Positions 14,590-22,062 of a stretch of DNA of 22,886 nt are shown here, in pieces. Each line of letters begins with the position of its first letter. The stretch's first letter is position 1. This DNA comes from Megamonas sp. UBA1799. Its GTDB lineage: Bacteria > Bacillota > Negativicutes > Selenomonadales > Selenomonadaceae. Under the pieces are notes generated by a model, which was not told the DNA's origin, searched no databases, and worked only from the letters and a program-made list of their open reading frames with translations. The translations under genes and the position numbers were made by a program. Location of the stretch: the NCBI GenBank assembly GCA_002319815.1, contig DCFR01000054.1, forward strand, positions 4,034 through 26,919, in the 5' to 3' direction.

Positions 14590-14757
14590 TGTGAGTGTCG
14601 GCAGTTTATACTGTCGTGCATAAGAGGAAAATGGGTGCAAATCCCATGCTGTCCCGCAGCTGTGAGGGAGAGCCTGCTTTTTTTAGTGTCACTGGGAATC
14701 CGGGAAGACAAGAAGCAAGGCAATGATCCTGAGCCAGAAAGCCTGCTCATGAGAAGG
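14590..14757 (+). promoter_or_regulatory. Cobalamin riboswitch aptamer
   Basis: The conserved blocks of the adenosylcobalamin-type riboswitch appear in order: GAGGAAAA, GGGTGCAAATCCC (14633-14645), GCTGTCCCGCAGCTGTGA (14648-14665), GTCACTG (14688-14694), GGGAAG (14702-14707) and GAGCCAGAAAGCCTGCTC (14731-14748). Outer limits are approximate because the P1 pairing was not modelled. A strong intrinsic terminator follows about 100 bases later. Binding of cobalamin is therefore expected to stop transcription before the transporter genes. Confidence 0.95.
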
Positions 14758-14855
14758 TTCATCGTTTACTTACGAAAGATAAGGAGATGGATAACGACAT
14801 ACTTTTTAGCATGCCTTTTTTTGTTGGCATAGGTCTGTGCAAAGATGTATTTTGT

Positions 14856-14906
14856 ATCCACAAATATCTTCGTCTTTTGATGATGAAGTATTTGTGGATT
14901 TTTTAT
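14856..14906 (+). terminator. Riboswitch expression-platform terminator
   Basis: The perfect 11-base arms ATCCACAAATA (14856-14866) and TATTTGTGGAT (14889-14899) are extended inward by CTTCGTC/GATGAAG, giving an 18-pair stem with one bulge. TTTTTTATTTT follows. It lies between the cobalamin aptamer and the first permease gene. A second small hairpin, ATGCC ... GGCAT (14811-14830), sits between aptamer and terminator; I did not find a definite antiterminator. Confidence 0.88.
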
Positions 14907-14930
14907 TTTAAACTGAAAGGGATGATATTT

Positions 14931-15875
14931 TTGAAGAAAAATGAGCTGCTGTATCGGTTGGCACAAATGGTAATCACTTTATTTGGGGTTACTCTGCTGA
15001 CTTTTGGGCTCACGTATGTTTCTCCCGGTGATCCGGTGGAAATGCTGCTGGAAGTTGGGGATACGATTGTACCCAAAGAAATGATTGAAGCAACCCGGCA
15101 TCAGCTGGGCTTGGATCAGCCGTTCTACCTGCAGTATCTTCGCTGGCTCAGCGGCTTGGCTCACGGCGATATGGGTCTTTCCTATTCCGCTAAAATGCCG
15201 GTTGCCGACCGCCTTTTACAGGGCCTTCCAGGGACGGTGGCTTTGGCGGGGACATCTTTGATCATGATGCTGCTCGTGGCGGTGCCCGGGGGCATTTTAT
15301 CAGCACTGTATCGCAATCGGTTTTGGGATTATTTGATTCGGGGATTTTCATTCTTTGGGGTTTCCATGCCAAGTTTTTGGGTGGGATTGATTTTGCTTTA
15401 TGTCTTTGGGTTGAAATTGGGACTATGTCCGATTGCCGGCGGCGTTGTCACTTGGGATCGCATGATTTTACCGGCGGCAACACTGGCAATTGCCATGGGA
15501 ACTAAATATACGAGACAAGTCCGTACGGCTGTTCTTGAGGAACTGGGGCAGGATTATGTCGTGGGGGCAAGAGCGCGGGGCCTTCCGATGCGAAGTATTC
15601 TTTGGCGTCATGTCCTGCCCAATGCCTGCCTGCCGCTTATTACTTTGCTGGGGCTTACCATTGGTTGGCTTTTAGGCGGGGTGGCGGTTATTGAAATGGT
15701 TTTTTCCTGGCCGGGACTGGGAAAAATGGCGGTACATGCGATTGAAATGCGTGATTATCCGTTAGTGGAAGGATTTGTTTTATGGGTAGCTGTTTTTTAT
15801 ATGGGCATTAATCTTTTGGTGGATTGTTCTTATGCATACTTGAATCCGCATTTACGGAAAGGCAGGACGCACTGA
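14931..15875 (+). CDS. ABC transporter permease, Dpp/Nik type (first permease)
   Basis: Inner-membrane permease of 314 residues, the same length as E. coli NikB, with about six membrane helices. It starts KKNELLYRLAQM, then a first helix VITLFGVTLLTFGLTYVSPGDP, which is the classic N-terminus of DppB/NikB permeases. The EAA cytoplasmic loop is near GARARGLPMRSILWRHVLPNACLP, and GLTIGWLLGGVAVIEMVFSWPGLG is the usual family block. The TTG at 14931 is taken as start, with AAAGGGATG upstream. The frame stays open to an ATG at 14787, but that extension would run through the terminator hairpin. The stop is directly followed by the GTG of the next permease. Confidence 0.93.
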   Translation: MKKNELLYRLAQMVITLFGVTLLTFGLTYVSPGDPVEMLLEVGDTIVPKEMIEATRHQLGLDQPFYLQYLRWLSGLAHGDMGLSYSAKMPVADRLLQGLPGTVALAGTSLIMMLLVAVPGGILSALYRNRFWDYLIRGFSFFGVSMPSFWVGLILLYVFGLKLGLCPIAGGVVTWDRMILPAATLAIAMGTKYTRQVRTAVLEELGQDYVVGARARGLPMRSILWRHVLPNACLPLITLLGLTIGWLLGGVAVIEMVFSWPGLGKMAVHAIEMRDYPLVEGFVLWVAVFYMGINLLVDCSYAYLNPHLRKGRTH

Positions 15876-16697
15876 GTGAAAAATTTAACAGATGATAAAA
15901 AATTGTTTTATTTTTATACGATCTTGGTATTGTTAATTCTTTCGGTAGCTGTTTTTGCGCCGGAACTTGCTCCATATAATCCCTTTGACGCCAACATGAA
16001 GGAATCGTTAACGGCTCCTTCGACGGCGCATTGGTTTGGGACTGATAAACTGGGACGTGATTGTCTGACCCGCATTTTATATGGAACCCAGACTTCCTTG
16101 ATGATGACAATTTTTTTGGTGGCGCTGATCACGGTGGTCGGAACTTTGGTCGGGGTACTGGCTGGCTATTTTGGCGGCAGAATGGATATGTTGCTGATGC
16201 GTTTTGCCGATATGATGCTGGCTTTTCCGGGTATTGTTCTGGCCATTGCTATTGCCGGCATGATGGGCGGCAGCGTTGCGAATACAATTTTGGCCCTGGC
16301 AGTTGTCAGCTGGACTAAATATGCGCGTTTGGGACGCAGCCTTACCTTGAAAATTCGCGAATGCGACTACATTGCAGCGGCGATTACTTGCGGCACGCGT
16401 CCGGGGCAAATGCTTTGGACGCATATTGTGCCCAATATTTTACCGACGGTGGTTGTGACAGCGGCCATGGATATTGGTACGATGATCATGGAGATTGCCA
16501 GTCTTTCCTTTCTGGGGTTTGGGGCGCAGCCGCCTACGCCGGAATGGGGGTTGATGCTTAACGAAGGCCGTCAGGTCATTCAAACAGCGCCCTGGGTTAT
16601 GCTTTTTCCCGGGCTGGCAATCTTAGTGGTAGTTGCCGTGTTTAACTTGTGGGGGGATAGTCTGCGTGATGTTATGGATTCACAGCGGGCGAACTAA
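15876..16697 (+). CDS. ABC transporter permease, Dpp/Nik type (second permease)
   Basis: Inner-membrane permease of 273 residues (E. coli NikC is 277). It has the cytoplasmic N-terminus, a first helix, the periplasmic HWFGTDKLGRDCLTRILYG block typical of DppC/NikC, and the EAA loop ITCGTRPGQMLWTHIVPNILP region. The C-terminal GDSLRDVMD ending is also typical. It starts with GTG immediately after the stop of the preceding permease gene, with only a weak AGGA-like ribosome-binding site inside the previous coding sequence, so translation is probably coupled. It forms the heterodimeric channel with the preceding permease. Confidence 0.93.
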   Translation: MKNLTDDKKLFYFYTILVLLILSVAVFAPELAPYNPFDANMKESLTAPSTAHWFGTDKLGRDCLTRILYGTQTSLMMTIFLVALITVVGTLVGVLAGYFGGRMDMLLMRFADMMLAFPGIVLAIAIAGMMGGSVANTILALAVVSWTKYARLGRSLTLKIRECDYIAAAITCGTRPGQMLWTHIVPNILPTVVVTAAMDIGTMIMEIASLSFLGFGAQPPTPEWGLMLNEGRQVIQTAPWVMLFPGLAILVVVAVFNLWGDSLRDVMDSQRAN

Positions 16698-16736
16698 TAT
16701 ATTTCAGGTAGAAAATTTTATAGAAGAGGTGTTTAA

Positions 16737-18305
16737 ATGAAAAAGCGTAAAAACATACTATCAATGGTTCTGGCCGTGGGGTTGGCTATGGCGTTTCTGA
16801 CTGGATGTGGCGGTAGTATACAAAAGACAGCTGATTCCACTACCTTGCGTGTTGGCGTTACAAATTTTGCGGATACGCTGGAACCTACGGAAAATTATTT
16901 TGGTTGGGTTGTTATGCGCTATGGCATGGGAGAATGCCTGGCAAAATTCGATGAAAAAATGAATGTTCAGCCATGGTTGGCAGAAAGTTGGACCATCAGT
17001 GATGATCATATGATCTGGACTTTTAAAATTCGTGATGGGGTAAAGTTTTCCAATGGGGATGCATTGACCGCCGAAGCGGTTAAAGCTTCTCTGGAACGTG
17101 CTTTTGCAAAAAGCAAGCGTGCCGCTACTTTTTTCAAATACAATGAGATACGAGCGGAAGGACAGAGTCTCATTATTAAAACTGAGAAACCGGAACCGAA
17201 TATGCCTGGTTTTTTGGCCGATCCGTTATTCCTTATTGTTGATACAGCAGCCGAAAAAGATCATAATTTTGCCAAAGAGGGTCCAATCTGTACGGGACCT
17301 TATGTTTGCAAGAGCTTTGTAAAAGATAAAGCCGTTATGATCAGAAATGAGTATTATTGGGATGGCCAGGTTCCCTATCAGTTGGTAGAGATTCCATCAA
17401 TTGACGATCCTAATACGCGGGCGATGGCATTGCAATCAGGGGAAATTGATATGGCAGTCAATATCGCGGCCGGTGATATCGGATTGTTTCAAAATGCTGA
17501 TAAGTATCATATTGATAAAATTTCTTCGTTGCGGACAGTTTTGGCGCGCATCAATCAAAATGGCGTTTTGGGAGATCCTAAGGTGCGGGCGGCTTTTATC
17601 GCAGCTTGTGACCGTAAAACTTATAATGAAGTATTGTTGAAAGGGACTTTTATTGAAGGCAAGGCACCAGTGCCGCCATCAATGGATTATGGATTTGATC
17701 AGTTAAAAGATCCGAACAGTTATAATTTGGAAAGGGCTAAGCAGCTTTTAGCAGAAGCCGGATGGCAGGATACGGATGGCGATGGCATTCTTGATAAGGA
17801 CGGTAAGCCGCTTTCGGTAGATTTTGTCGTCTATAACAGCCGTGCGGAGTTGCCGCTTTACGCTGAAGCCTGTCAGTCAGATGAAAAGAAAATTGGCATT
17901 GATGTAAAAATCAAAGCGGTTGATTATAATCTTATTGATAAAATGGGCATCAATGGAGACTATGATTTGTTGATTTCCAACATTACGACCGCCAATACCG
18001 GTGATCCGGAAATTTTTCTGAACTGGTACTGGCGGACAAACAAGAATGGCGATAATCCGCAAAATGGTTCCGGGTACAGCAATCCGGCGCTGGATGCAAA
18101 ATTTGCGGAACTTTCCTCTGAGTTTGATCGTGAAAAACGGCGGCAGCTGATGATTGCCATTCAGCAGATTATTATGGATGACGGCGCGGCTATTTTTTTC
18201 GGTTATCCGGAGACAAATATTGTAAGTTCGACAGCTATTACCGGCGCGACCATGTATCCTTCGGATTATTATTGGGTTACCAGCAAAATTAAGCCGGTCC
18301 GTTAA
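16737..18305 (+). CDS. Lipoprotein solute-binding protein (SBP_bac_5, DppA/NikA-like)
   Basis: A 522-residue extracytoplasmic binding protein of the cluster C family (peptide, nickel and other ligands). It has a lipoprotein signal with lipobox LTGC (Cys24). The family blocks are LAESWTISDD and W-FKIRDGVKFSNGDALTAEAV (95-115), TGPYV (186-190), RNEYYWDGQVP (203-213), then YNLERAKQLLAEAGW (329-343). An EF-hand-like loop DTDGDGILDKDG is at 345-356 and might bind Ca2+. Few His residues are visible (91, 176, 258) and none lies near the position of E. coli NikA His416, so simple Ni2+-His binding is not supported. GAGGTG about six bases upstream sets the start. The riboswitch upstream suggests a cobalt- or corrinoid-related ligand (inference). 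Confidence 0.93.
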   Translation: MKKRKNILSMVLAVGLAMAFLTGCGGSIQKTADSTTLRVGVTNFADTLEPTENYFGWVVMRYGMGECLAKFDEKMNVQPWLAESWTISDDHMIWTFKIRDGVKFSNGDALTAEAVKASLERAFAKSKRAATFFKYNEIRAEGQSLIIKTEKPEPNMPGFLADPLFLIVDTAAEKDHNFAKEGPICTGPYVCKSFVKDKAVMIRNEYYWDGQVPYQLVEIPSIDDPNTRAMALQSGEIDMAVNIAAGDIGLFQNADKYHIDKISSLRTVLARINQNGVLGDPKVRAAFIAACDRKTYNEVLLKGTFIEGKAPVPPSMDYGFDQLKDPNSYNLERAKQLLAEAGWQDTDGDGILDKDGKPLSVDFVVYNSRAELPLYAEACQSDEKKIGIDVKIKAVDYNLIDKMGINGDYDLLISNITTANTGDPEIFLNWYWRTNKNGDNPQNGSGYSNPALDAKFAELSSEFDREKRRQLMIAIQQIIMDDGAAIFFGYPETNIVSSTAITGATMYPSDYYWVTSKIKPVR

Positions 18306-18320
18306 GCAGAGGAGAAGCAT

Positions 18321-19112
18321 ATGTTATTAGACATAGCAAAGCTTTCTGTTTCCTATGGGGAGCATTTGATGGTACAAAACGTGGATCTATCTCTTGATCG
18401 GGGCGGCGTTCTGGCGATTGTCGGCGAAAGCGGTAGCGGTAAGACAACCGTTATACGGGCGGTGTTGGGCTGCCTGCCGCACGAAGGGCGGGTAACCGGC
18501 GGAGCCATTACTTTTAATGGGAAAAATCTATTGACGAATACTGTGGCACAATGGCGGCAGCTTTGCGGAACGCAAATGGCTATGGTGTTTCAGGATAGCG
18601 GCAGTATGCTGGATCCCATTCAACGTATTGGCACACAGTTTGTCGAGTATATTCAGGCGCATTCCTCTATGAACCGGATAGAAGCTGCAGCAGCGGCGAC
18701 CCATATGCTGGCCAGAATGCATTTGGCAAATCCGGAAAATGTCATGCAGCGTTATCCTTTTGAGCTTAGCGGCGGTATGAATCAGCGGGTTGGCGTGGCG
18801 ATGGCGCTGTTCTTTAAACCGCAGCTGCTACTGGCCGATGAACCCACCTCAGCCCTTGATGTAACTACGCAGGCACAAGTGGTCAAAGAAATGATGCATA
18901 TATGCCGCGAAGATGGTACGGCAATCATTATTGTTACTCATAATATTGGCGTAGCCGCGTATATGGCTGATGAGATATTGGTTATGCGTACAGGGAGAAT
19001 CGTAGAGCAGGGACCATCGAGTGCGATCCTTCAGGATCCGCAGACCGATTATACAAAAGAACTTTTGCAGGCGGTGCCACAAATAGGGGAGGTACATCAT
19101 GACCTATATTAA
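18321..19112 (+). CDS. ABC transporter ATPase, NikD/DppD-like (short form)
   Basis: A 263-residue cytoplasmic ATPase. Walker A is GESGSGKT (35-42), the Q-loop Gln91 is in MVFQD, the signature is ELSGGM (148-153), Walker B is LLLADEPTSALD (169-180) and the H-loop His207 is in VTHN. The signature reads LSGGM rather than LSGGQ, as is common in NikD-like subunits. It lacks the long C-terminal oligopeptide-type extension. The start has GAGGAG nearby, 15 bases after the binding-protein stop. Its last 14 bases overlap the start of the next ATPase gene. Confidence 0.94.
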   Translation: MLLDIAKLSVSYGEHLMVQNVDLSLDRGGVLAIVGESGSGKTTVIRAVLGCLPHEGRVTGGAITFNGKNLLTNTVAQWRQLCGTQMAMVFQDSGSMLDPIQRIGTQFVEYIQAHSSMNRIEAAAAATHMLARMHLANPENVMQRYPFELSGGMNQRVGVAMALFFKPQLLLADEPTSALDVTTQAQVVKEMMHICREDGTAIIIVTHNIGVAAYMADEILVMRTGRIVEQGPSSAILQDPQTDYTKELLQAVPQIGEVHHDLY

Positions 19113-20100
19113 ACCGACTAAAAAAGCGGTTTTGTCCATAAGGGATATTGTGAAGCGTTTTCCCACCGCCGATCATCGGTATCTTACGGCGTGTAATCAT
19201 GTTTCGTTAGAACTGCATCAAGGAGAATCTCTGGCTATTGTGGGTGAGAGCGGCTGTGGAAAGAGTACGCTGGTCAAGGTTATTATGCGTCTGCATGATG
19301 CGACGGCCGGCTCTGTTCTTTATGACGGGCAAGATATCATCCGGTTTACCGGAGAAGAAAAACGACAAAATTATCGTCATATGCAAATGGTTTTTCAGGA
19401 TCCGGCGCAGGCATTTAATCCTAAAATGAAGATTCGGGATATTGTTTGTGAACCTTTATATAATTTCGCGTTGCTTTCCAAGGCCGAAGCAGAAAATCGT
19501 GCTAAGGAATTATTGCATATGGTCGAACTTCCGGCAGATTTTGCTGATCGCTATGCGGCTAATATGAGCGGCGGGCAGCGGCAGCGCATCGCGATTGCCC
19601 GGGCGTTAGCGCTTAACCCGGATATTCTTATTTGTGATGAAGCGACCAGCGCCCTTGATGTTTCGGTACAAAAAAAGATTATTGATCTGTTGCTGCGGAT
19701 TCAGCAGCAGACAAGCTTATCCATTATTTTTATTTGTCATGATCTGGCGTTGGTTTATCAGATGTGCCATCGGGCGGCGGTTATGTATCTTGGCAATATT
19801 GTCGAAGTACTGCCGGCAGGCTATCTGAAGGAAGCAAAACACCCTTATACACAGGCTTTACTGCGATCTATATTCCCGCTGCGGGCCAAGGGTGAATGTG
19901 AGGTTGCAACGTTGCAGGGAGAAATCCCCAGTCCGCTGGATTTACCGCAGGGCTGTCCCTTTCAGGAGCGTTGCTCCTTTTGTATGGCAATCTGTCGAGA
20001 AACCGTACCCGAGCTGCGTTTGATTGGCCGAGAACATATGGTGGCTTGCCATTTATTGGATGTTTCAGAAAAAGAAGTTAAGACGGAGGAGATAGAGTGA
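19099..20100 (+). CDS. ABC transporter ATPase, OppF/DppF/NikE-like with C-terminal Cys motif
   Basis: A 333-residue cytoplasmic ATPase, partner of the preceding one. Walker A is GESGCGKST (49-57), the signature MSGGQRQR (156-163), Walker B ILICDEATSALD (176-187) and H-loop His214. It carries the C-terminal oligopeptide/dipeptide-transporter domain with GCPFQERCSFCMAICRE (285-301) and Cys317. Such Cys sets hold a [4Fe-4S] cluster in some Dpp ATPases (family knowledge), and here there is one additional Cys. The ATG at 19099 overlaps the preceding gene by 14 bases, and its stop overlaps the GTG start of the porin gene. The three distal genes are therefore translationally chained. Confidence 0.94.
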   Translation: MTYIKPTKKAVLSIRDIVKRFPTADHRYLTACNHVSLELHQGESLAIVGESGCGKSTLVKVIMRLHDATAGSVLYDGQDIIRFTGEEKRQNYRHMQMVFQDPAQAFNPKMKIRDIVCEPLYNFALLSKAEAENRAKELLHMVELPADFADRYAANMSGGQRQRIAIARALALNPDILICDEATSALDVSVQKKIIDLLLRIQQQTSLSIIFICHDLALVYQMCHRAAVMYLGNIVEVLPAGYLKEAKHPYTQALLRSIFPLRAKGECEVATLQGEIPSPLDLPQGCPFQERCSFCMAICRETVPELRLIGREHMVACHLLDVSEKEVKTEEIE

Positions 20101-21437
20101 AAAAATTGCTAGCGGCAGCGATTCTGGCTGCGACTTTCAGTATGGCGGATTCGGTAGGAATGACCGCCGCGATGAATCCATTCAGCGACTTACAGGCGGA
20201 GCATTGGGCATATGATGCCGTAGCCCGGCTTGCTAAGGATGGCGTTATTGAAGGCTATGGCGATGGATCGTATAGGGGAGATCAGGCGATTACCCGCTAT
20301 GAAATGGCGCAGATGGTAGCCAGGGCAATGACCAGGAAGGGGCTGACAGCGCCGGACCAAGCGCTGCTGGATAAATTGGCGGCTGAATTTGCCGATGAAC
20401 TGAATAATCTGGGCTTGCGGGTGGAAACGTTGGAAAACAAAACCGACCGCATTAAATTTCCCGGTTTTGTACGCTATGAATATCTGAGTGATCGTCATGA
20501 AGGGCAGCATGCTTTCAATAATAATCATATGATTCTGCGCTTTAATCCGCAGTTTCAGGTTGATGAGCATTGGAAAGGCCGCCTGCGCATGGAATATTCC
20601 TCGGATCTAAACAGCAGTCAGAATACCGTAGGCGGTATCAGCACTGCCGGCAGTTATTTTCGCATCGACCGCGCTTATATGCAGGGCAACTATCCGAACT
20701 TCGAACTGCGTGTCGGCAAACTTTCTTATACGAGCGCAGCGGATATGGGCATGGTCTTTGACAATCGTATCTCTGGCGGAATGGTTACTTTTGGTAAAGT
20801 CTTCAAAACCACGCTGGTGGCCGGCCGTTACAATGACCATGCCAATAAAGCTGATTATGTCACTAAACAAGGACTTTCTTATACGAGCAACGTACAAGGG
20901 ATTGATCTCAATTGGCAGGCCAGTAAGAAGCTGACGCTCAATGCCGCGTATTTTCATGCGAATAACGGCAGTTGGAAAGCACATAAATATGCAGGTTACA
21001 GCGGGAATGGGGAAGTTTACGGTGCCGATGACCGTAATATTTGGGAGGTCGGTATGACGTATACGTTCTCTCCTAAATGGTTTTTAAATGCAGCCTATGC
21101 TGCTAATACACAGAATAATCACTGGGCGCGTAAGTTTAACCGGGCTTATACGGTCGAAGTCGATTATGGCGGCGGCCAATATCCTGACGTCGCCCAAAAA
21201 GGTTCTTTTGGCATGTTTGCCGCGTATCGTCATTTGGGCGATGCTGCCGTGCTGGGACCGACGTATGATGAAATGTATTATAATGTCGCCGGACAAAAAG
21301 GTTGGGATCTTGGTTTCGCTTATACTCTGGAAAAAAATATTGTCGGTACGGTAAAGTATTTTACCGGCAAGGATCTGGATGCGAATGGAGATAAAAAAGC
21401 GTCGCTGCTGTATGGCCGCGTAGATTTCTATTTTTGA
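20097..21437 (+). CDS. SLH-domain outer-membrane porin, co-transcribed with the ABC transporter
   Basis: A 446-residue outer-membrane protein of the diderm-Firmicute type. It has a signal peptide (KKLLAAAILAATFSM..., cleaved near residue 25) and one SLH domain (about 27-80: FSDLQAEHWAYDAVARLAKDG, then GYGDGSYRGDQAITRYEMA), which should hold the protein to the peptidoglycan or its secondary polymer. A short coiled coil follows (about 85-117), then a beta-barrel of about 325 residues rich in alternating aromatic strands, ending GRVDFYF with a terminal Phe as outer-membrane proteins usually do. The GTG start overlaps the previous stop (GTGA), with GGAGGA six bases upstream, and a terminator follows. 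The position shows it belongs to the riboswitch operon, so it is probably the outer-membrane entry channel for the transporter's ligand (inference). Confidence 0.93.
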   Translation: MKKLLAAAILAATFSMADSVGMTAAMNPFSDLQAEHWAYDAVARLAKDGVIEGYGDGSYRGDQAITRYEMAQMVARAMTRKGLTAPDQALLDKLAAEFADELNNLGLRVETLENKTDRIKFPGFVRYEYLSDRHEGQHAFNNNHMILRFNPQFQVDEHWKGRLRMEYSSDLNSSQNTVGGISTAGSYFRIDRAYMQGNYPNFELRVGKLSYTSAADMGMVFDNRISGGMVTFGKVFKTTLVAGRYNDHANKADYVTKQGLSYTSNVQGIDLNWQASKKLTLNAAYFHANNGSWKAHKYAGYSGNGEVYGADDRNIWEVGMTYTFSPKWFLNAAYAANTQNNHWARKFNRAYTVEVDYGGGQYPDVAQKGSFGMFAAYRHLGDAAVLGPTYDEMYYNVAGQKGWDLGFAYTLEKNIVGTVKYFTGKDLDANGDKKASLLYGRVDFYF

Positions 21438-21496
21438 TCCCTGTTTGGCGCTTGTCAAGCCTTATTTACAGAATGAGCTGAGAATGGGCCGCTTGT

Positions 21497-21543
21497 AAAA
21501 AACTGTTGTTTGCAGACGTATGGCTGCGGCAACAGTTTTTTTA
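21497..21543 (+). terminator. Strong intrinsic terminator of the riboswitch transport operon
   Basis: AAAAAACTGTTG (21497-21508) pairs with CAACAGTTTTTT (21530-21541). An inner GCAG/CTGC pairing is also present, and more T follow. It marks the 3' end of the 14504-21543 unit. Confidence 0.9.
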
Positions 21544-21619
21544 TTTGCGGGGATAAAATGAATATTGTCTGAAAGTTGGAATGAAATCGCTAAAGTGTAC
21601 AAATTGTTTCAAAATATCG

Positions 21620-21648
21620 TTGACTTTTTAAATCATGGGATGTAATAT
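21620..21648 (+). promoter_or_regulatory. Promoter candidate upstream of the amidohydrolase gene
   Basis: TTGACT (21620-21625), 17 bases, then TAATAT (21643-21648). The predicted leader to the ATG at 22063 is about 400 bases. It contains a weak hairpin followed by T residues (21731-21754, possible attenuator) and the short frame described separately. The rest of 21544-22062 shows no gene. Confidence 0.5.
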
Positions 21649-21823
21649 GTTTTTAAAAGAATATATAAAGAATAGTTCGCTTAATTGATGAGTAACGTAA
21701 CAACAGATTTTTAACAAGCAGAATCGAATGCTGGCAGCTTTCTGCAGATTTTTGTATCGCGAATTTTGCCGTCATTGAATTTTTTTGCTGTTTTGCTGCC
21801 GAGGATAAAAATAGAAACGGTTT

Positions 21824-21921
21824 AAGGAGGCTGGTATCTTGCACCGCTGATTCTGATAAGCGCGGTCGGCATGCTCGTGATTGGTTTTAACGGATATTCA
21901 TTTTTGTATAAGGCCGGATAG
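21824..21921 (+). pseudogene. Short membrane-segment frame with SD but no proper start; gene remnant or small ORF
   Basis: AAGGAGG (21824-21830) is a textbook ribosome-binding site overlapping a TAA. In the frame opened by that TAA, the sequence reads a hydrophobic stretch, LAPLILISAVGMLVIGFNGY, and then SFLYKAG before TAG at 21921. No ATG, GTG or TTG lies in that frame at a normal distance. A TTG at 21839 has ideal spacing but is one base out of frame and hits a stop after three codons. A single lost base after that TTG would explain both, giving a protein of about 27 residues. It may be the broken 5' end of a transporter gene or a real small membrane peptide. No family was recognised. Confidence 0.35.
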
Positions 21922-22062
21922 GATCGGGACTGGATGTATTCCTCTTAAATGCAGGCCATTTGTATTTTAGGTAAAGAAGTTCCAGTTTTGATTCGTATTG
22001 TATGCGTAATCAGGTTTTAAAATATAAAAATCATTTGTTTCATGAAAAGGGGAGGCCATACT

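Noticed and set aside
14570..14600. TTGACA at 14570-14575 as the riboswitch promoter
   Set aside because: No acceptable -10 lies at 16-18 bases; the TTGACA at 14504 has GATAAT at exactly 17 bases.
14787..14930. N-terminal extension of the first permease from an ATG at 14787
   Set aside because: It would run through the riboswitch terminator hairpin, add 48 residues unlike any permease start, and its AAGGAG touches the ATG. The TTG at 14931 gives the normal family length.
14931..20100. Naming the transporter nikBCADE
   Set aside because: The permease lengths fit, but the family covers peptides, nickel, cobalt chelates and more. The binding protein lacks the NikA-like His, and control is by cobalamin, not an evident NikR site.
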